A stretch of DNA of 64,000 bases from Mycolicibacterium chitae (GCF_900637205.1 NZ_LR134355.1:2666001-2730000); one strand, 5' to 3'. Positions 1-11,524 are shown, numbered from the stretch's first letter. Numbers and translations: made by a program. The notes: generated from the letters alone by a model not told the origin.

Positions 1-2248
1 CGGCGTCCTCGGGGGCTTCGTCCGCCGGTTCGGCACTCTCTTCGGCAGCCTCGGAATCGAGTTCGTCCACGGCCGCAGAGTCAGTTGTCTCCGCGTCGGG
101 TGCCTCGGTCTCGTCGGCGCTGGCCTCAGCCGTTTCGGCGTCTGGTTCTGTGCCGCGTTCGGATTCCTCGGCGGCCTCAGATTCCCCTTCCGCGGATTCG
201 GGTTGCTCCTCCTCGGCCTCGCCGTCACTGGCCTCTTGCGCGGCTGCTTCGGCCGCCTCGGTGTCGAGTTCGCCGACTGCCGGGGCGGTCTCGTCGCTGT
301 CCTCGGCGGCCTCGTCTGCTTGTTCGCCGGCTTCGGCGTTCGAGTCAGACTCGTCCTCCGATTCGGCGGCTTCCTCAACGTCAGCGGCATCGGGTTCGTC
401 GTCGGCCGCGACTTCGGTCGCCTCTGCGTCGGATTCCGCAGGCTCCTCGTCCTCGGTCTCGCTGTCGGTGACTTCGTCGGCGGCTTCTTCTGCGGCTTCG
501 GTGTCGAGTTCGCCGACTGCCGGGGCGGTTTCGTCGCTGTCCTCGGCGGTCTCGTCTGCTTGTTCGTCGGCTTCGGCGTTCGAGTCAGACTCGTCCTCCG
601 ATTCGGCGGCTTCCTCAACGTCAGCGGCATCGGGTTCGTCTTGGGCCGCGGCTTCGGTCGTCTCCGCGTCCGAAGCCTGGGATTCGTCGTCGCCGACCTC
701 GGCACGTTCGGTGTCGGTATCTGTGTCGCGTCGAGAATCGTCAGCGGATTCGGGCTGCTGATCCTCGGTTTCGCTGTCGGCGGCTTCTTCTGCGGCTTCT
801 TCAGCCGCTTCGGTGTCGAGTTCGCCGACTGCCGGGGCGGTTTCGTCACTGTCCTCGGCGGCCTCGTCTGCCGGGGCTACGGCGTCGGGTGCGTCGGTCT
901 CGTCGTCGCTGGTCTCGTCGGCACTGGCCTCGGCAGGTTCGGCGGGCGCTTCCGACTGTTCATCCTCGGTCTCGCTGTCGGTGACTTCTTCTGCGGCTTC
1001 GGTGTCGAGTTCGCCGACTGCCGGGGCGGTCTCGTCGCTGTCCTCGGCGGCCTCGTCTGCTTGTTCGTCGGCTTCGGCGTTCGAGTCAGACTCGTCCTCC
1101 GATTCGGCGGCTTCTTCTGCGGCTTCGGTGTCGAGTTCGCCCACTGCCGGAGCGGTGTCATCGCTGTCCTCGACCACCTCACCCGCTTCGTCGCCGGTTT
1201 CGGTATCGGCCTCGGTGTCGAGTTCGGCGATGATCGCGGCCAATTCGTCGTCGTCGAGTTTGGCCGTCTCGGTGTCCTCGTCCTCTTCGCGGCCGGCCAC
1301 GGTGGCAGCGGCGACCACCCCGGACGTCGCCGCCACGGCGGACAGGTCCTCGACGATCTCCTCGGCGAGGCTTTCCCGGTCCTTGCCGCGCAGGGTCGCC
1401 GGATCCTCCCGGCCCTTGGTGGCCAGGATGAAGTAGACGATGGCGCCGATGAAGACGAATGTCGCGGTGAACGAGTTGATCCGGATGCCGGCGATCTCGG
1501 TGGCGTAGTCGTCGCGCAGCAGTTCGACGCAGAACCGACCGATGCAATAGCCCGCCACATACAGCGCGAACAACCGGCCGTGGCCGATCTTGAACCGACG
1601 GTCGAGATAGATCAGCGCCGCGAAAACCAGCAGGTTCCACAGCAGTTCGTAGAGGAACGTCGGATGGACGACGGCGGCGACCTGCCCGGTGGACACGCCG
1701 TTGAGCGAGTGCACGTCGATGATGCCCGACGGGTCGCGGCGGTAGAACACCTCCATGCCCCAGGGCACGGTGGTCTCGCGTCCGTAGAGTTCCTGGTTGA
1801 AGTAGTTACCCAGCCGCCCGATCGCCTGGGCCAGCACGATTCCCGGGGCGATGGCGTCGCCGAAGGCGGGCAAGGGAATTCCGCGTCGACGACAGGCGAT
1901 CCAGGCGCCCAGGCCGCCGAACGCCACGGCCCCCCAGATGCCCAGGCCGCCGTCCCAGATCCGCAGGGCGGCCAGCGCACCCGCGCCGCCGCTGCCGAAG
2001 TAGGTCTGCCAATCGGTCAGTACGTGATAGATCCGGCCACCGATGAGCCCGAACGGCACCGCCCACAACGCGATGTCGTAGATGACGCCCTGCTCGCCCC
2101 CGCGCGCCACCCAGCGCCGGTCCCCGATGACCAATGCGGCGACGATGCCGATGATGATGCACACCGCGTAGGCCCGGATCGGGAACGGACCTAAGAACCA
2201 CACCCCCTGCGGGGGACTCGGAAAATAGGCCAGCGTTGTGGTGATCAC
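1..2248 (-). CDS. lgt: Prolipoprotein diacylglyceryl transferase with very long acidic C-terminal tail (3' end outside window)
   Basis: Lgt transfers diacylglycerol from phosphatidylglycerol to the lipobox cysteine of prolipoproteins in the plasma membrane. The GTG start at 2248 overlaps the trpA stop as GTGA and opens with [17 protein letters not shown], typical of mycobacterial Lgt. Residues 1 to about 270 are the multi-pass enzyme; the Lgt signature IGRLGNYFNQELYGR lies near residues 140-155. At the site where proteobacterial Lgt has HGGL this protein reads DGGLGIWG, which I believe is usual in actinobacteria. From about residue 271 the protein becomes an Ala/Glu/Asp/Ser-rich tail with no stop before base 1, so it is at least 749 aa and its C-terminus is unseen. 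Tailed Lgt proteins are known in mycobacteria, but this tail (over 475 aa) is unusually long. The enzyme call is firm; the function of the tail is unknown. Confidence 0.95.
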   Translation of the reverse strand, partial: MITTTLAYFPSPPQGVWFLGPFPIRAYAVCIIIGIVAALVIGDRRWVARGGEQGVIYDIALWAVPFGLIGGRIYHVLTDWQTYFGSGGAGALAALRIWDGGLGIWGAVAFGGLGAWIACRRRGIPLPAFGDAIAPGIVLAQAIGRLGNYFNQELYGRETTVPWGMEVFYRRDPSGIIDVHSLNGVSTGQVAAVVHPTFLYELLWNLLVFAALIYLDRRFKIGHGRLFALYVAGYCIGRFCVELLRDDYATEIAGIRINSFTATFVFIGAIVYFILATKGREDPATLRGKDRESLAEEIVEDLSAVAATSGVVAAATVAGREEDEDTETAKLDDDELAAIIAELDTEADTETGDEAGEVVEDSDDTAPAVGELDTEAAEEAAESEDESDSNAEADEQADEAAEDSDETAPAVGELDTEAAEEVTDSETEDEQSEAPAEPAEASADETSDDETDAPDAVAPADEAAEDSDETAPAVGELDTEAAEEAAEEAADSETEDQQPESADDSRRDTDTDTERAEVGDDESQASDAETTEAAAQDEPDAADVEEAAESEDESDSNAEADEQADETAEDSDETAPAVGELDTEAAEEAADEVTDSETEDEEPAESDAEATEVAADDEPDAADVEEAAESEDESDSNAEAGEQADEAAEDSDETAPAVGELDTEAAEAAAQEASDGEAEEEQPESAEGESEAAEESERGTEPDAETAEASADETEAPDAETTDSAAVDELDSEAAEESAEPADEAPEDA
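261..1230 (-). repeat. Degenerate tandem coding repeats in the lgt tail
   Basis: The module encoding DSDETAPAVGELDTEAAE recurs on the minus strand with its GTGTCGAGTTCGCC mark (plus-strand sense) at 261, 501, 813, 1002 and, more diverged, 1128; a shorter GELDTEA-like remnant is at 1215. The blocks at about 261-410 and 501-650 are 240 bp apart and differ at only a handful of positions, and the block at 1002-1110 is nearly the same again. Spacings (240, 312, 189, 126 bp) are all multiples of three, so copies can be gained or lost without breaking the frame. Confidence 0.9.
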
Positions 2249-3047
2249 CCAGAAACCCCAGTCACCTTCTGTCGTACACCCGCCACCAATTCCTCGGTGA
2301 GCGTTCGCATTGTGCTCAGATCCTCGCCCAAGGCCGACACCAGCGCCGAGCCGACGATGACCCCGTCGGCGTAGGCGCCGATCTCGGCGGCCTGCTCGCG
2401 GGAGCGCACCCCCAGCCCGACGCCGGTCGGGATGTCGGAGACACCGCGGACCCGGGCCACCAACTCCGGGGCGGCGTTGGACACCGCGTCGCGCGCGCCG
2501 GTCACGCCCATCGTCGAGGCGACGTAGACGAAACCGCGGCAGGCATCGACGGTGGTCGCCAACCGTTCCGGTGTGGACGACGGCGCCACCAGGAAGATGC
2601 GGTCCAGGCCGTGGGCTTCGGAGGCGGCGAACCAGTCGTCGGCCTCGTCCGGAATCAGATCCGGCGTGACCAGGCCGAGGCCACCGGCGGCCGCGAGGTC
2701 GCGGGCGAAAGCGTCGACTCCGTAGCGCAGCACCAGGTTCCAGTACACCATCACCACCGCATGCCCGCCGGCGTTGCTGATCGCCTCGACGGCACGCAGG
2801 CTGTCGCGCACCCGCACACCCTTGCGCAGGGCGACCTCGGTGGCCGCGGCGATGGTGGGTCCGTCCATCCCGGGGTCGGAGTAGGGAATGCCGACCTCGA
2901 CGATGTCGCAGCCCGCGTCGATCAGGGTGGTCATCGCGTCGATCGAGGTGGGCACGTCGGGGTAACCGACGGGCAGGTAGCCGATCAGCGCCGCGCGCTG
3001 CTCGCTGCGTGCGGTCTCGAACAGCGGCCCCAGCCGGCCCGCGGCGC

Positions 3048-3051
<4 letters not shown>
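2245..3051 (-). CDS. trpA: Tryptophan synthase alpha subunit
   Basis: TrpA cleaves indole-3-glycerol phosphate to indole and glyceraldehyde-3-phosphate; indole is channelled to TrpB. The 268-aa protein is a complete TIM barrel of normal length with recognisable [11 protein letters not shown] (catalytic Glu replaced in register by the usual family pattern further on), [17 protein letters not shown], and a C-terminal phosphate-binding GVGLGVRS. I chose GTG 3051 because it overlaps the trpB stop as GTGA and gives [11 protein letters not shown]. The reading frame stays open further upstream, but only inside trpB. The stop in turn overlaps the lgt start, so trpB-trpA-lgt is one coupled unit. Confidence 0.96.
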
Positions 3052-4316
<1,265 letters not shown>

Positions 4317-4352
4317 GGCTCAAGACCCTTCGCGCACGGGGAACATCGAGTG

Positions 4353-5171
4353 CTAGCGTGCCGGCTTGGGGCAGGACGGGTGCGCGCCGGCGGTCACCAG
4401 ATCGGCCACCGCGGTGCGCGGGTCACCGCTGGTCACCACGCCCTCCCCCACCAGCACGGCATCCGCGCCGGCACCGGCGTAGGCCAACAGATCGGCCGTG
4501 TCGCGCACCCCGGATTCGGCCACCCGGATGACATTGCTGGGCAGGCCGGGCGCGATCCGCGAGAAGCAGTCGCGGTCCACCTTCAGCGTCTTGAGGTCGC
4601 GTGCGTTGACGCCGATGACGGTGGCCCCGGCCTGCAGGGCGCGGTCGGCCTCCTCCTCGGTGTGCACCTCGACCAGGGCGGTCATCCCCAGCGATTCGGT
4701 GCGCTCGAGCATCGACACCAGGGCCGGTTGCTCGAGGGCCGCGACGATCAGCAGCAGCATGTCCGCGCCGTGCGCCCGCGCCTCGTGAATCTGGTAGGGC
4801 CGCACGATGAAGTCCTTGCGCAGCACCGGGATGGACACCGCGGCACGCACGGCGTCGAGGTCGGCGAGCGACCCGTGGAACTTGCGTTCCTCGGTCAGCA
4901 CGCTGACGATCCGCGCACCGCCGCTCTCGTAGGCGCGGGCCAAATCGGCCGGGTCGGGAATGTTGGCCAACTCGCCCCGCGACGGGCTGGCGCGCTTGAC
5001 CTCGGCGATCACACCGATGCCGGGGGCACGCAGCGCCGCCAGCACGTCCAGGGGTGGCGGGGCCGCGTTGGCCGCGGCCTTGATCTGCTCCAGGCTGACG
5101 ACGGCCTCTCGAGCGGCGACATCAGCCCGAACCCCGTCGATGATGGAGTCGAGGACGTTCGGCGCACTCAT
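4353..5171 (-). CDS. trpC: Indole-3-glycerol phosphate synthase
   Basis: TrpC closes carboxyphenylamino-deoxyribulose phosphate to indole-3-glycerol phosphate. The 272-aa protein shows [10 protein letters not shown] (catalytic Lys), [13 protein letters not shown] and the late GVNARDLKT and AESGV motifs. The frame extends to 5225, but ATG 5171 ([11 protein letters not shown]) follows a good AGGAAGGA ribosome site, so I use it. It stands alone from trpF, which is missing from this operon as is usual in actinobacteria. The 102-nt gap to the upstream membrane gene holds no obvious gene. Confidence 0.96.
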   Translation of the reverse strand: MSAPNVLDSIIDGVRADVAAREAVVSLEQIKAAANAAPPPLDVLAALRAPGIGVIAEVKRASPSRGELANIPDPADLARAYESGGARIVSVLTEERKFHGSLADLDAVRAAVSIPVLRKDFIVRPYQIHEARAHGADMLLLIVAALEQPALVSMLERTESLGMTALVEVHTEEEADRALQAGATVIGVNARDLKTLKVDRDCFSRIAPGLPSNVIRVAESGVRDTADLLAYAGAGADAVLVGEGVVTSGDPRTAVADLVTAGAHPSCPKPAR

Positions 5172-5273
5172 GCCAGTCGTTCCTTCCTGCACTAGCCCAA
5201 ACCCCGCGTTCGGAACGGTTCGCACCGTCCCACCGCATTGCCGAAAGGGTAGCCGTTCATCGAGCGGCGAGTT

Positions 5274-5954
5274 TCACCGACCCTCCGACGACGGACCCGG
5301 TTCCGGCCCCGTGTCCCCGTCGGTGGGGTCCTGCCCCTCATCCAGGGCGTCCCACATCGTCCGCTCGGACATCGGTTCGGAAGTCTGCACTGGTGAGGAC
5401 CCATCGGCGGGGGTCTGCGTCTGCTCGCGCAGCGCGGCGCGACGCGCCCCCGGCGTCGTGTACCGCCCCTGGGTGGCCCCCTCCCGGGCGGCCGCCCGCA
5501 TCAGCAGGGCCGCGGCCACCAGTGTCGCGACACCAGCGCACAACGTGAGCACCGCGCCGGCGTAGTGCCGCTCGCTGCCCACCAACGTGATGAGCTGGAC
5601 CTCGGCGAGTTCGGTGGCCCGCAGGGCGACATCGGGCACCACCCATTGACTGATCGCCAGGTAGCCGAGGGCGGCGCTGACCACCGCCAGCAGCAGCGCC
5701 AGCACCCGCAGCGGCCACCCGCGCACGGCCAGCGTCGCCACCACGGCCGCGCCCAGCAGCAGCGCGACCGGCACCAGCGCCGTCGACCACCTCGAACCGG
5801 TCAGTGCGATGGTCTTCGGCGGGCCCAACTCGTCGAAGGACTCCACCTCCACCCAGGTCAGTCGGCTGGCCACGTACAGAACGACGGCCGCGACCAGCAG
5901 CAGTAGCTGGGCGATGCGGATCGGGGTCAGCCCGCGACGCGGTGTGTCAGTCAT
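5274..5954 (-). CDS. Trp-operon associated membrane protein (TIGR02234-like)
   Basis: A 226-aa integral membrane protein between trpE and trpC. Four hydrophobic segments are visible: about residues 14-31, 58-77, 80-103 and 135-152. They are followed by a hydrophilic Glu/Pro/Thr-rich cytoplasmic-like tail ending EPGPSSEGR. The extracytoplasmic loop after helix 1 carries [26 protein letters not shown] in part, a pattern I recognise from the conserved actinobacterial Trp-operon membrane family. Its start overlaps trpE by 8 nt, implying co-translation. The biochemical role is unknown; location in the operon is the only functional hint. Confidence 0.85.
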   Translation of the reverse strand: MTDTPRRGLTPIRIAQLLLLVAAVVLYVASRLTWVEVESFDELGPPKTIALTGSRWSTALVPVALLLGAAVVATLAVRGWPLRVLALLLAVVSAALGYLAISQWVVPDVALRATELAEVQLITLVGSERHYAGAVLTLCAGVATLVAAALLMRAAAREGATQGRYTTPGARRAALREQTQTPADGSSPVQTSEPMSERTMWDALDEGQDPTDGDTGPEPGPSSEGR

Positions 5955-7485
5955 GGCCGCCCGGAGCCGCCAGGGTCTCGGCCGCGGCGATCGCGGCCAG
6001 CACCGCCTTGGCCTTGTTGGTGGCCTCGTTGAACTCGTAGGGGCCGTTGGAATCGGCGACCACTCCGCCGCCGGACTGCACGTAGGCGGTGCCGTCGCGC
6101 ATCAGCGCGGTGCGGATGGCGATGGCGAAGTCGGCGTTGCCCGCGAAGTCCAGGTAACCCACGACGCCGCCGTACAGGCCGCGCCGGGTCAGCTCGACCT
6201 CCTCGATGAGCTCCATGGCACGCACCTTGGGCGCCCCCGACAGGGTCCCGGCCGGGAAGCACGCGGTCACCGCGTCCAGGGCGGTGTGGTCGTCGGCCAG
6301 CAGACCGGTGACCGTGGACACCAGGTGCATGACGTGGCTGTAGCGCTCGATGTGGCTGTAGTCCTCGACGCGCACCGTGCCGGGTACGCAGACCCGGCCC
6401 AGATCGTTGCGGCCGAGGTCGACGAGCATCAGATGCTCGGCGCGTTCCTTCTCGTCGGCGAGCAGATCCTTCTCCAGCAGCTGGTCTTCCTCCTCGGTGG
6501 CGCCGCGCCACCGGGTCCCGGCGATGGGATGGGTCTTGGCCCACCCGTCCTGCACCGTCACCAGCGCCTCGGGGCTGGACCCGACGATCGAAAAGGCCGT
6601 TCCGCCAGTCTCGTTCGGGACGTGCACGAGGTACATGTAAGGGCTCGGGTTGGACACGCGCAGCATCCGGTACACGTCGATCGGGTCGACGGCGGTGTCC
6701 ATCTCGAAGCGTTGCGACGGCACCACCTGGAAGGCCTCACCGGCCTCGATGTCGGCGACGAGCTTGTCGACGATGGCGCTGTACTCGGCCACCGTCCGTT
6801 GCGAACGGTGCGCCGGTGTCGGGCGGCTGAAGCCGGCCACCGTCGAGGGCAGCGGCTGACCCAGCGCCTCGGTCATCACGTCCAGGCGGGCCACCGCGTC
6901 GTCGTAGGCCTCGTCCACCCGCTCGTCGGTGCCGTTCCAGTTGACCGCGTTGGCGATCAGCGTGATCGTGCCCTCGTGGTGGTCCACCGCGGCGATGTCG
7001 GTGGCCAGCATCATCACCAGATCGGGCAAGCCCAGGTCGTCGACGGTGGTCTCGGGCAGCCGTTCCAGCCGGCGCACCAGGTCGTAGGCGAAGAAGCCGA
7101 CCATCCCGCCCGACAGCGGCGGCAGGTCCGGCATGGCCGCGGTGCGCAGCACCTCGAGGGTGGCCTGCAGGGCCTGCAGCGGATCCCCGCCGCTGGGGGC
7201 GTCCTGCGGGGTGGCCCCCAGCCACACGGCCTCGCCGTCGCGCACGGTCAGCGCCGAGGGCGCGCCGGCGCCGATGAACGACCAGCGCGACCAGGATCGG
7301 CCGTTCTCGGCGGACTCCAGCAGGAAGGTGCCGGGCCGGTTGGCCGCGAGCTTGCGGTAGGCCGACAGCGGCGTCTCGCTGTCGGCGAGCACCTTGCGGG
7401 TCACCGGAACCACGCGGTGCTCGGCCGCGAGCACCCGGAAATCCTCCCGGGTGGTGGTGGCGGCGATGTTGACGTCGGCGTGCAC
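5947..7485 (-). CDS. trpE: Anthranilate synthase component I
   Basis: TrpE uses chorismate and glutamine-derived ammonia to make anthranilate, the first committed step to tryptophan. The 512-aa protein contains the feedback region [16 protein letters not shown] near the N-terminus and the chorismate-binding core with [32 protein letters not shown] and GGGVVADS. Two starts compete: ATG 7494 directly abuts GGGAGG, whereas GTG 7485 lies 9 nt after it, the better spacing. GTG 7485 also gives [16 protein letters not shown], matching the usual mycobacterial N-terminus. The glutaminase partner (trpG) is not in this window. No tryptophan-rich leader peptide fits in the 51 nt before the divergent peroxiredoxin gene. 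Confidence 0.95.
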   Translation of the reverse strand: MHADVNIAATTTREDFRVLAAEHRVVPVTRKVLADSETPLSAYRKLAANRPGTFLLESAENGRSWSRWSFIGAGAPSALTVRDGEAVWLGATPQDAPSGGDPLQALQATLEVLRTAAMPDLPPLSGGMVGFFAYDLVRRLERLPETTVDDLGLPDLVMMLATDIAAVDHHEGTITLIANAVNWNGTDERVDEAYDDAVARLDVMTEALGQPLPSTVAGFSRPTPAHRSQRTVAEYSAIVDKLVADIEAGEAFQVVPSQRFEMDTAVDPIDVYRMLRVSNPSPYMYLVHVPNETGGTAFSIVGSSPEALVTVQDGWAKTHPIAGTRWRGATEEEDQLLEKDLLADEKERAEHLMLVDLGRNDLGRVCVPGTVRVEDYSHIERYSHVMHLVSTVTGLLADDHTALDAVTACFPAGTLSGAPKVRAMELIEEVELTRRGLYGGVVGYLDFAGNADFAIAIRTALMRDGTAYVQSGGGVVADSNGPYEFNEATNKAKAVLAAIAAAETLAAPGGHD

Positions 7486-7536
7486 GGGGAACATCCTCCC
7501 AGACGTTTCCGAGACCTCCGGCGTAGCGTGACGATC

Positions 7537-8007
7537 ATGAAACCCGGTGATGTCGTCGAGGACTTCGCACTGCCCGATCAGACCGGCGCCGAGCGCAGGC
7601 TCAGCGAACTGTTGGCCGACGGCCCGGTCGTGTTGTTCTTCTACCCCGCCGCCATGACCCCGGGGTGCACCAAGGAGGCCTGTCACTTCCGGGATCTGGC
7701 GGCCGAATTCGCCGCGGTGGGCGCCCAGCGGGTGGGCATCAGCACCGACAGCGTCGACAAGCAGGCGCAGTTCGCCGGCAAGGAGAAGTTCGACTATCCG
7801 CTGCTGTCGGATTCCGACGGTGCGGTGGCCGCGGCGTTCGGTGTGAAGCGTGGTTTGCTCGGCAAATTCATGCCGGTCAAGCGGACCACCTTTGTCATCG
7901 ACACCGACCGGCGGGTGCTCGAGGTGATCGCCAGCGAACTCAGCATGGACACCCACGCCGACAAGGCGCTCGAGACGTTGCGGGCACGCCCGGCCGCGCG
8001 CGGATGA
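7537..8007 (+). CDS. bcpB: BCP/PrxQ-type thiol peroxidase
   Basis: A 156-aa atypical two-cysteine peroxiredoxin that reduces hydroperoxides in the cytoplasm. The active site [18 protein letters not shown] has the peroxidatic Cys44 and the resolving Cys49 five residues on, the PrxQ arrangement. ATG 7537 is used; the reading frame is open far upstream, but only antisense to trpE. A TAGCGT hexamer at 7525-7530 lies 6 nt before the ATG, so the message may be leaderless. The gene is transcribed away from trpE, and its stop overlaps the next ATPase start (ATGA). Confidence 0.93.
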   Translation: MKPGDVVEDFALPDQTGAERRLSELLADGPVVLFFYPAAMTPGCTKEACHFRDLAAEFAAVGAQRVGISTDSVDKQAQFAGKEKFDYPLLSDSDGAVAAAFGVKRGLLGKFMPVKRTTFVIDTDRRVLEVIASELSMDTHADKALETLRARPAARG

Positions 8008-8801
8008 CGCCGGTGCTCGAGCTTGCCGACGTCACCTTCCGACGCAACGGCAAGCAGATCATCGACGGCATTTCCCTGACCGTGCAGCCCGGTGAGCACT
8101 GGGCGCTGCTGGGTCCCAATGGCGCCGGCAAGAGCACGCTGCTGGGTTTCTGCGCCGCCGTCACCTTCCCCACCACCGGTGCCGTGCACGTGCTCGGCCA
8201 ACAGCTCGGCCGGGTCGAGCTGGCCAAGCTGCGGCACTGGATCGGGCACGTCAACCCGCGCCACCGGCTCCAAAGCCCGCTGACCGTGCGCGAAGTGGTG
8301 CTCACCGGCATCACCGCGACCATCGACCTGCCGATGCACTGGTCACCCACCGCCGAGGACGTGCAGCGTGCCGACGCGATGATCGAGACGGTCGGCATGT
8401 CCGCCAAGGCCGACGGCAGCTGGCCCACGCTGTCGCAGGGCGAACGCGGCCGGGCGCTGATCGCGCGGGCCCTGATCGCCTCCCCGCGGCTGCTGCTGCT
8501 CGACGAGCCGACCACCGGTCTCGACGTGGCGGCCCGCGAACAGTTGCTCGAGACGGTGGACGCCCTCGATCAGACGCACCCCGACATGGCCTCGGTGTTG
8601 GTCACCCACCACCTCGAGGAGCTGCCGACCTCCACCACGCACGCGCTGCTCATCGCCGAGGGGCGCACCGTGGCCAGTGGCCCCGCGCGCCAGACGGTGA
8701 CCACCGACAACGTCACCGCGGCGTTCGACCATCCGATCGAGGTCGGCTATGTGGACGGCCGCTGGTCGGCACGCACCAAGGCGAACCGAATCGACCTGTA
8801 G
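8004..8801 (+). CDS. ABC transporter ATP-binding protein
   Basis: A 265-aa soluble ABC ATPase with Walker [10 protein letters not shown] (residues 37-45), signature LSQGE (143-147), Walker B LLLLDEP (162-168) and the switch histidine in VTHH (about 202). No permease or binding-protein gene is adjacent, so the transporter it powers, if any, is not visible. It resembles stand-alone ATPases of the molybdate/iron-type branch (ModF- or YlmA-like), but I cannot assign a substrate. ATG 8004 overlaps the peroxiredoxin stop, so the pair is an operon. It ends 9 nt from the convergent hisI stop. Confidence 0.88.
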   Translation: MTPVLELADVTFRRNGKQIIDGISLTVQPGEHWALLGPNGAGKSTLLGFCAAVTFPTTGAVHVLGQQLGRVELAKLRHWIGHVNPRHRLQSPLTVREVVLTGITATIDLPMHWSPTAEDVQRADAMIETVGMSAKADGSWPTLSQGERGRALIARALIASPRLLLLDEPTTGLDVAAREQLLETVDALDQTHPDMASVLVTHHLEELPTSTTHALLIAEGRTVASGPARQTVTTDNVTAAFDHPIEVGYVDGRWSARTKANRIDL

Positions 8802-8810
8802 GACAACGGC

Positions 8811-9152
8811 TCAGGGGCCGAGCAGCTGATCGGCGTCGAAGCAGCTGTGGTCGCCGGTGTGACATGCCCCGCCGACCTGGTCGACCACCAGCAGCACGGC
8901 GTCGCCGTCGCAGTCCAGCCGCACGGAGTGCACCCGCTGGGTGTGCCCCGACGTCGCGCCCTTGATCCACTGCTGTTGGCGCGAGCGCGAATAGTAGGTG
9001 GCCTCACGGGTTTGCAGGGTGCGGGCCAGGGCGTCGTCGTCCATCCAGGCCACCATCAGCACGTCGCCGCTACCGCGTTCCTGGACCACCGCGGTGAACA
9101 GACCGTCGTCGTTGCGCTTGAGGCGCGCCGCGATTGCCGGGTCCAGCGTCAT
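8811..9152 (-). CDS. hisI: Phosphoribosyl-AMP cyclohydrolase
   Basis: HisI hydrolyses the adenine ring of phosphoribosyl-AMP, the third step of histidine synthesis. The 113-aa protein is of stand-alone size, without the HisE domain. It carries [10 protein letters not shown], the metal-binding LDCDGDAVL and the paired cysteines of [14 protein letters not shown] 9152 overlaps the hisF stop (ATGA), placing it last in the his operon. The frame is open upstream inside hisF but lacks family similarity there. Confidence 0.95.
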   Translation of the reverse strand: MTLDPAIAARLKRNDDGLFTAVVQERGSGDVLMVAWMDDDALARTLQTREATYYSRSRQQQWIKGATSGHTQRVHSVRLDCDGDAVLLVVDQVGGACHTGDHSCFDADQLLGP

Positions 9153-9940
9153 CGTACGCAAATCCCCTCTGCCGCCATGGCGTCCTTGACCTGACGGATG
9201 GTCAGCTCGCCGAAGTGGAAGACACTGGCCGCCAACACCGCGTCGGCGCCTGCGGCCACCGCGGGTGCGAAGTGTTCGACGGCACCGGCGCCACCGCTGG
9301 CGATCACCGGCACCCCCACCGCGGCGCGCACCGCCCGCAGCATCGCCAGATCGAAGCCGGCCTTGGTGCCGTCGGCGTCCATCGAGTTGAGCAGGATCTC
9401 CCCCACCCCCAATTCGGCGCCGCGGGTGGCCCATTCGATCGCGTCGATGCCCGTGCCCTTGCGCCCGCCGTGGGTGGTGACCTCCCATCCCGACGGGGTC
9501 GGCGCGGCGCCCTCGGGCACACTGCGGGCGTCGACCGACAAGACGATGCACTGGGAGCCGAACTGCCGCGCCAGTTCTGCCAGCAGTTCGGGTCGCGCGA
9601 TGGCCGCGGTGTTGACCGAGGCCTTGTCGGCCCCGGCGCGCAGCAGCACGTCGACGTCCTCGACCGAACGCACGCCGCCGCCGACCGTCAGCGGGATGAA
9701 CACCTGCTCGGCGGTGCGGCGCACCACGTCGAGCATGGTGGCGCGCCCCGACGACGACGCCGTCACGTCGAGGAAGGTCAGCTCGTCGGCGCCCTCGGCG
9801 TCATAGCGTGCCGCCAACTCCACCGGATCGCCCGCATCGCGGAGGTTCTCGAAGTTGACGCCCTTGACCACCCGGCCGGCATCCACGTCCAGGCACGGGA
9901 TCACCCGGGTCGCCACGTCGGGCCGCGTATCGCCGCTCAT
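9149..9940 (-). CDS. hisF: Imidazole glycerol phosphate synthase cyclase subunit
   Basis: HisF pairs with HisH to turn PRFAR and ammonia into imidazole glycerol phosphate plus AICAR. The 263-aa TIM barrel has [16 protein letters not shown] with the catalytic Asp of the first strand, the [10 protein letters not shown] phosphate loop, and [11 protein letters not shown] near the end. ATG 9940 shares one base with the impA stop (TGATG), and the stop overlaps hisI. Confidence 0.96.
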   Translation of the reverse strand: MSGDTRPDVATRVIPCLDVDAGRVVKGVNFENLRDAGDPVELAARYDAEGADELTFLDVTASSSGRATMLDVVRRTAEQVFIPLTVGGGVRSVEDVDVLLRAGADKASVNTAAIARPELLAELARQFGSQCIVLSVDARSVPEGAAPTPSGWEVTTHGGRKGTGIDAIEWATRGAELGVGEILLNSMDADGTKAGFDLAMLRAVRAAVGVPVIASGGAGAVEHFAPAVAAGADAVLAASVFHFGELTIRQVKDAMAAEGICVR

Positions 9941-10770
9941 CACCGATAGTCCTCCGGATCTCCGACCGTGCGCACGATCTCCAACATCTCCTCGTGTACT
10001 CCCGGGGCGCCGGCCAGCGCCGACCGGGACTCGGGGACCCAGGGCCGGCCGTCGAGGTCGGTGACGATCCCGCCGGCGGCCCGGATCAGCGCGACGCCGG
10101 CCGCGTGATCCCACACGTGGTGTCCGAAACTGATTGCCCCACCCAGAATTCCAGCAGCCACATAGGCCAGGTCGATTCCCGTGGCGCCGTGCATACGCAC
10201 CCGGGAGCAGACCCGGCTGAGGTTGTCCAGGATCGCCGAGCGGTACCGGCCCGGGAAGTGCCCGCGGGAATCGATGTTGTAGGTGCCGATCCCGACGATC
10301 GAGTCCGCCAGGGTGGTCGGCCGCAGGGGTTCGAGCTCTGCGCCGCCCGCGCGCACCGGGCTGCCCACCAGGCTGGTGAAACGCTGCCCGACGAACGGCA
10401 GCCACGTCAGTCCCAGCACCGGTTGGCCGTTGTACAACAGTCCCAGCAGGATCGCCGCCATCGGCGAACCGGCCGCGTAGTTGAACGTGCCGTCGATGGG
10501 ATCGAGCACCCAGACCAGCTCGGAGTCCAGCGGTTCGCCGCCGAACTCCTCGCCGTGCACCCCGATGCCGGTCAACCGCTGCAGTTCGGCGACCACACGG
10601 CGCTCGATGGCCAGGTCGACCTCGGTGGCGAAGTCGTTGCCCTTCTTCATCACCGCGCTCTCGGCGCGATGTCCGGCGATGAACTGTTCGGTGGCGCCGT
10701 CGAGGATCTCGGCGGCCACCGCCAGCCAATCCGCCAGCTTGGCGGGATCGAGGTCGGGTGGCGGCGTCAT
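9940..10770 (-). CDS. impA: Inositol-monophosphatase-family phosphatase in the his operon
   Basis: A 276-aa magnesium-dependent phosphatase with the family motifs GVHGEEFGG (about 70-78), [12 protein letters not shown] (about 87-98) and the C-terminal WDHAAG. Its place between hisA and hisF matches Rv1604 (impA) of M. tuberculosis and the C. glutamicum his operon. Candidate substrates are inositol-1-phosphate and, given the operon, histidinol phosphate. HisN activity is known for a different member of this family in mycobacteria, so I leave the substrate open. The spacing to hisA is 7 nt. Confidence 0.9.
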   Translation of the reverse strand: MTPPPDLDPAKLADWLAVAAEILDGATEQFIAGHRAESAVMKKGNDFATEVDLAIERRVVAELQRLTGIGVHGEEFGGEPLDSELVWVLDPIDGTFNYAAGSPMAAILLGLLYNGQPVLGLTWLPFVGQRFTSLVGSPVRAGGAELEPLRPTTLADSIVGIGTYNIDSRGHFPGRYRSAILDNLSRVCSRVRMHGATGIDLAYVAAGILGGAISFGHHVWDHAAGVALIRAAGGIVTDLDGRPWVPESRSALAGAPGVHEEMLEIVRTVGDPEDYR

Positions 10771-10777
10771 CGGCGGC

Positions 10778-11524
10778 TCAGCCGCTGACCGCGGCCAGCG
10801 CCTGCGGCAGCGTGAACCGCCCCGCGTACAGCGCCTTGCCCACGATCGCGCCCTCGACCCCGCGGTCGGTCAGCGTGGCGATGGCCCGCAGATCGTCGAG
10901 GCTGGACACCCCGCCGGAGGCGATGACCGGGGCATCGGTGCGCTGGGCGACCTGGACGAGCAAATCGAGGTTGGGGCCGGTCAGCATGCCGTCCTTGGTG
11001 ACGTCGGTGACGACGAAGCGCGAACAGCCCTCGGCGTCAAGGCGTTCCAACACCTCCCACAGATCGCCGCCGTCGGTCTCCCAGCCGCGACCGCGCAGGC
11101 GATGATCGCCACCCAGGATCTGTACGTCAAGCCCCACGGCCACCTTGTCACCGTGTTCGGCGATGGCCGCCGCGCACCAGGCCGGATTCTCCAGGGCCGC
11201 GGTGCCGAGGTTGACCCGCGCGCACCCGGTCGCCAGCGCGGCGGTCAGGGATTCGTCGTCGCGGATGCCGCCGGACAGTTCCACGGCCACATCGAGCTTG
11301 CCGACGACCTCGGCCAGCAGTTCGCGGTTGGAGCCGCGACCGAACGCCGCGTCGAGGTCCACCAGGTGGATCCACTCGGCGCCGTCGCGCTGCCAGGTCT
11401 CGGCGGCCTCGAGCGCCGAGCCGTAGTCGGTTTCGCTGCCGGCCTTGCCCTGCACCAGGCGCACGGCTTTGCCCTCGACCACGTCGACGGCGGGCAACAG
11501 AATCAATGGCGGTTTAGAAGTCAC
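10778..11524 (-). CDS. priA: HisA/PriA: ProFAR isomerase, probably also phosphoribosylanthranilate isomerase
   Basis: This 248-aa TIM barrel performs the Amadori isomerisation of ProFAR in histidine synthesis. In actinobacteria the same enzyme (PriA) also isomerises phosphoribosylanthranilate, replacing TrpF. Motifs are [39 protein letters not shown] and [10 protein letters not shown]. No trpF is present in the trp cluster 3.3 kb away, which fits the dual role; that dual role is inferred from the family. The GTG start at 11524 overlaps the hisH stop. Confidence 0.92.
   Translation of the reverse strand: MTSKPPLILLPAVDVVEGKAVRLVQGKAGSETDYGSALEAAETWQRDGAEWIHLVDLDAAFGRGSNRELLAEVVGKLDVAVELSGGIRDDESLTAALATGCARVNLGTAALENPAWCAAAIAEHGDKVAVGLDVQILGGDHRLRGRGWETDGGDLWEVLERLDAEGCSRFVVTDVTKDGMLTGPNLDLLVQVAQRTDAPVIASGGVSSLDDLRAIATLTDRGVEGAIVGKALYAGRFTLPQALAAVSG

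Noticed and set aside
203..2194. Plus-strand open frame of about 660 codons opposite lgt
   Set aside because: It is the antisense of the repetitive lgt tail and the enzyme; composition is Gly/Val/Phe-rich repeats with no family features.
5274..5954. Trp-operon membrane protein as a tryptophan transporter
   Set aside because: Four helices and a charged tail do not match any transporter family I recognise; only the genomic link is solid.
7486..7536. Possible trp leader peptide or attenuator before trpE
   Set aside because: Only 51 nt separate trpE from the divergent peroxiredoxin gene, and no Trp-codon run or terminator pair is seen.
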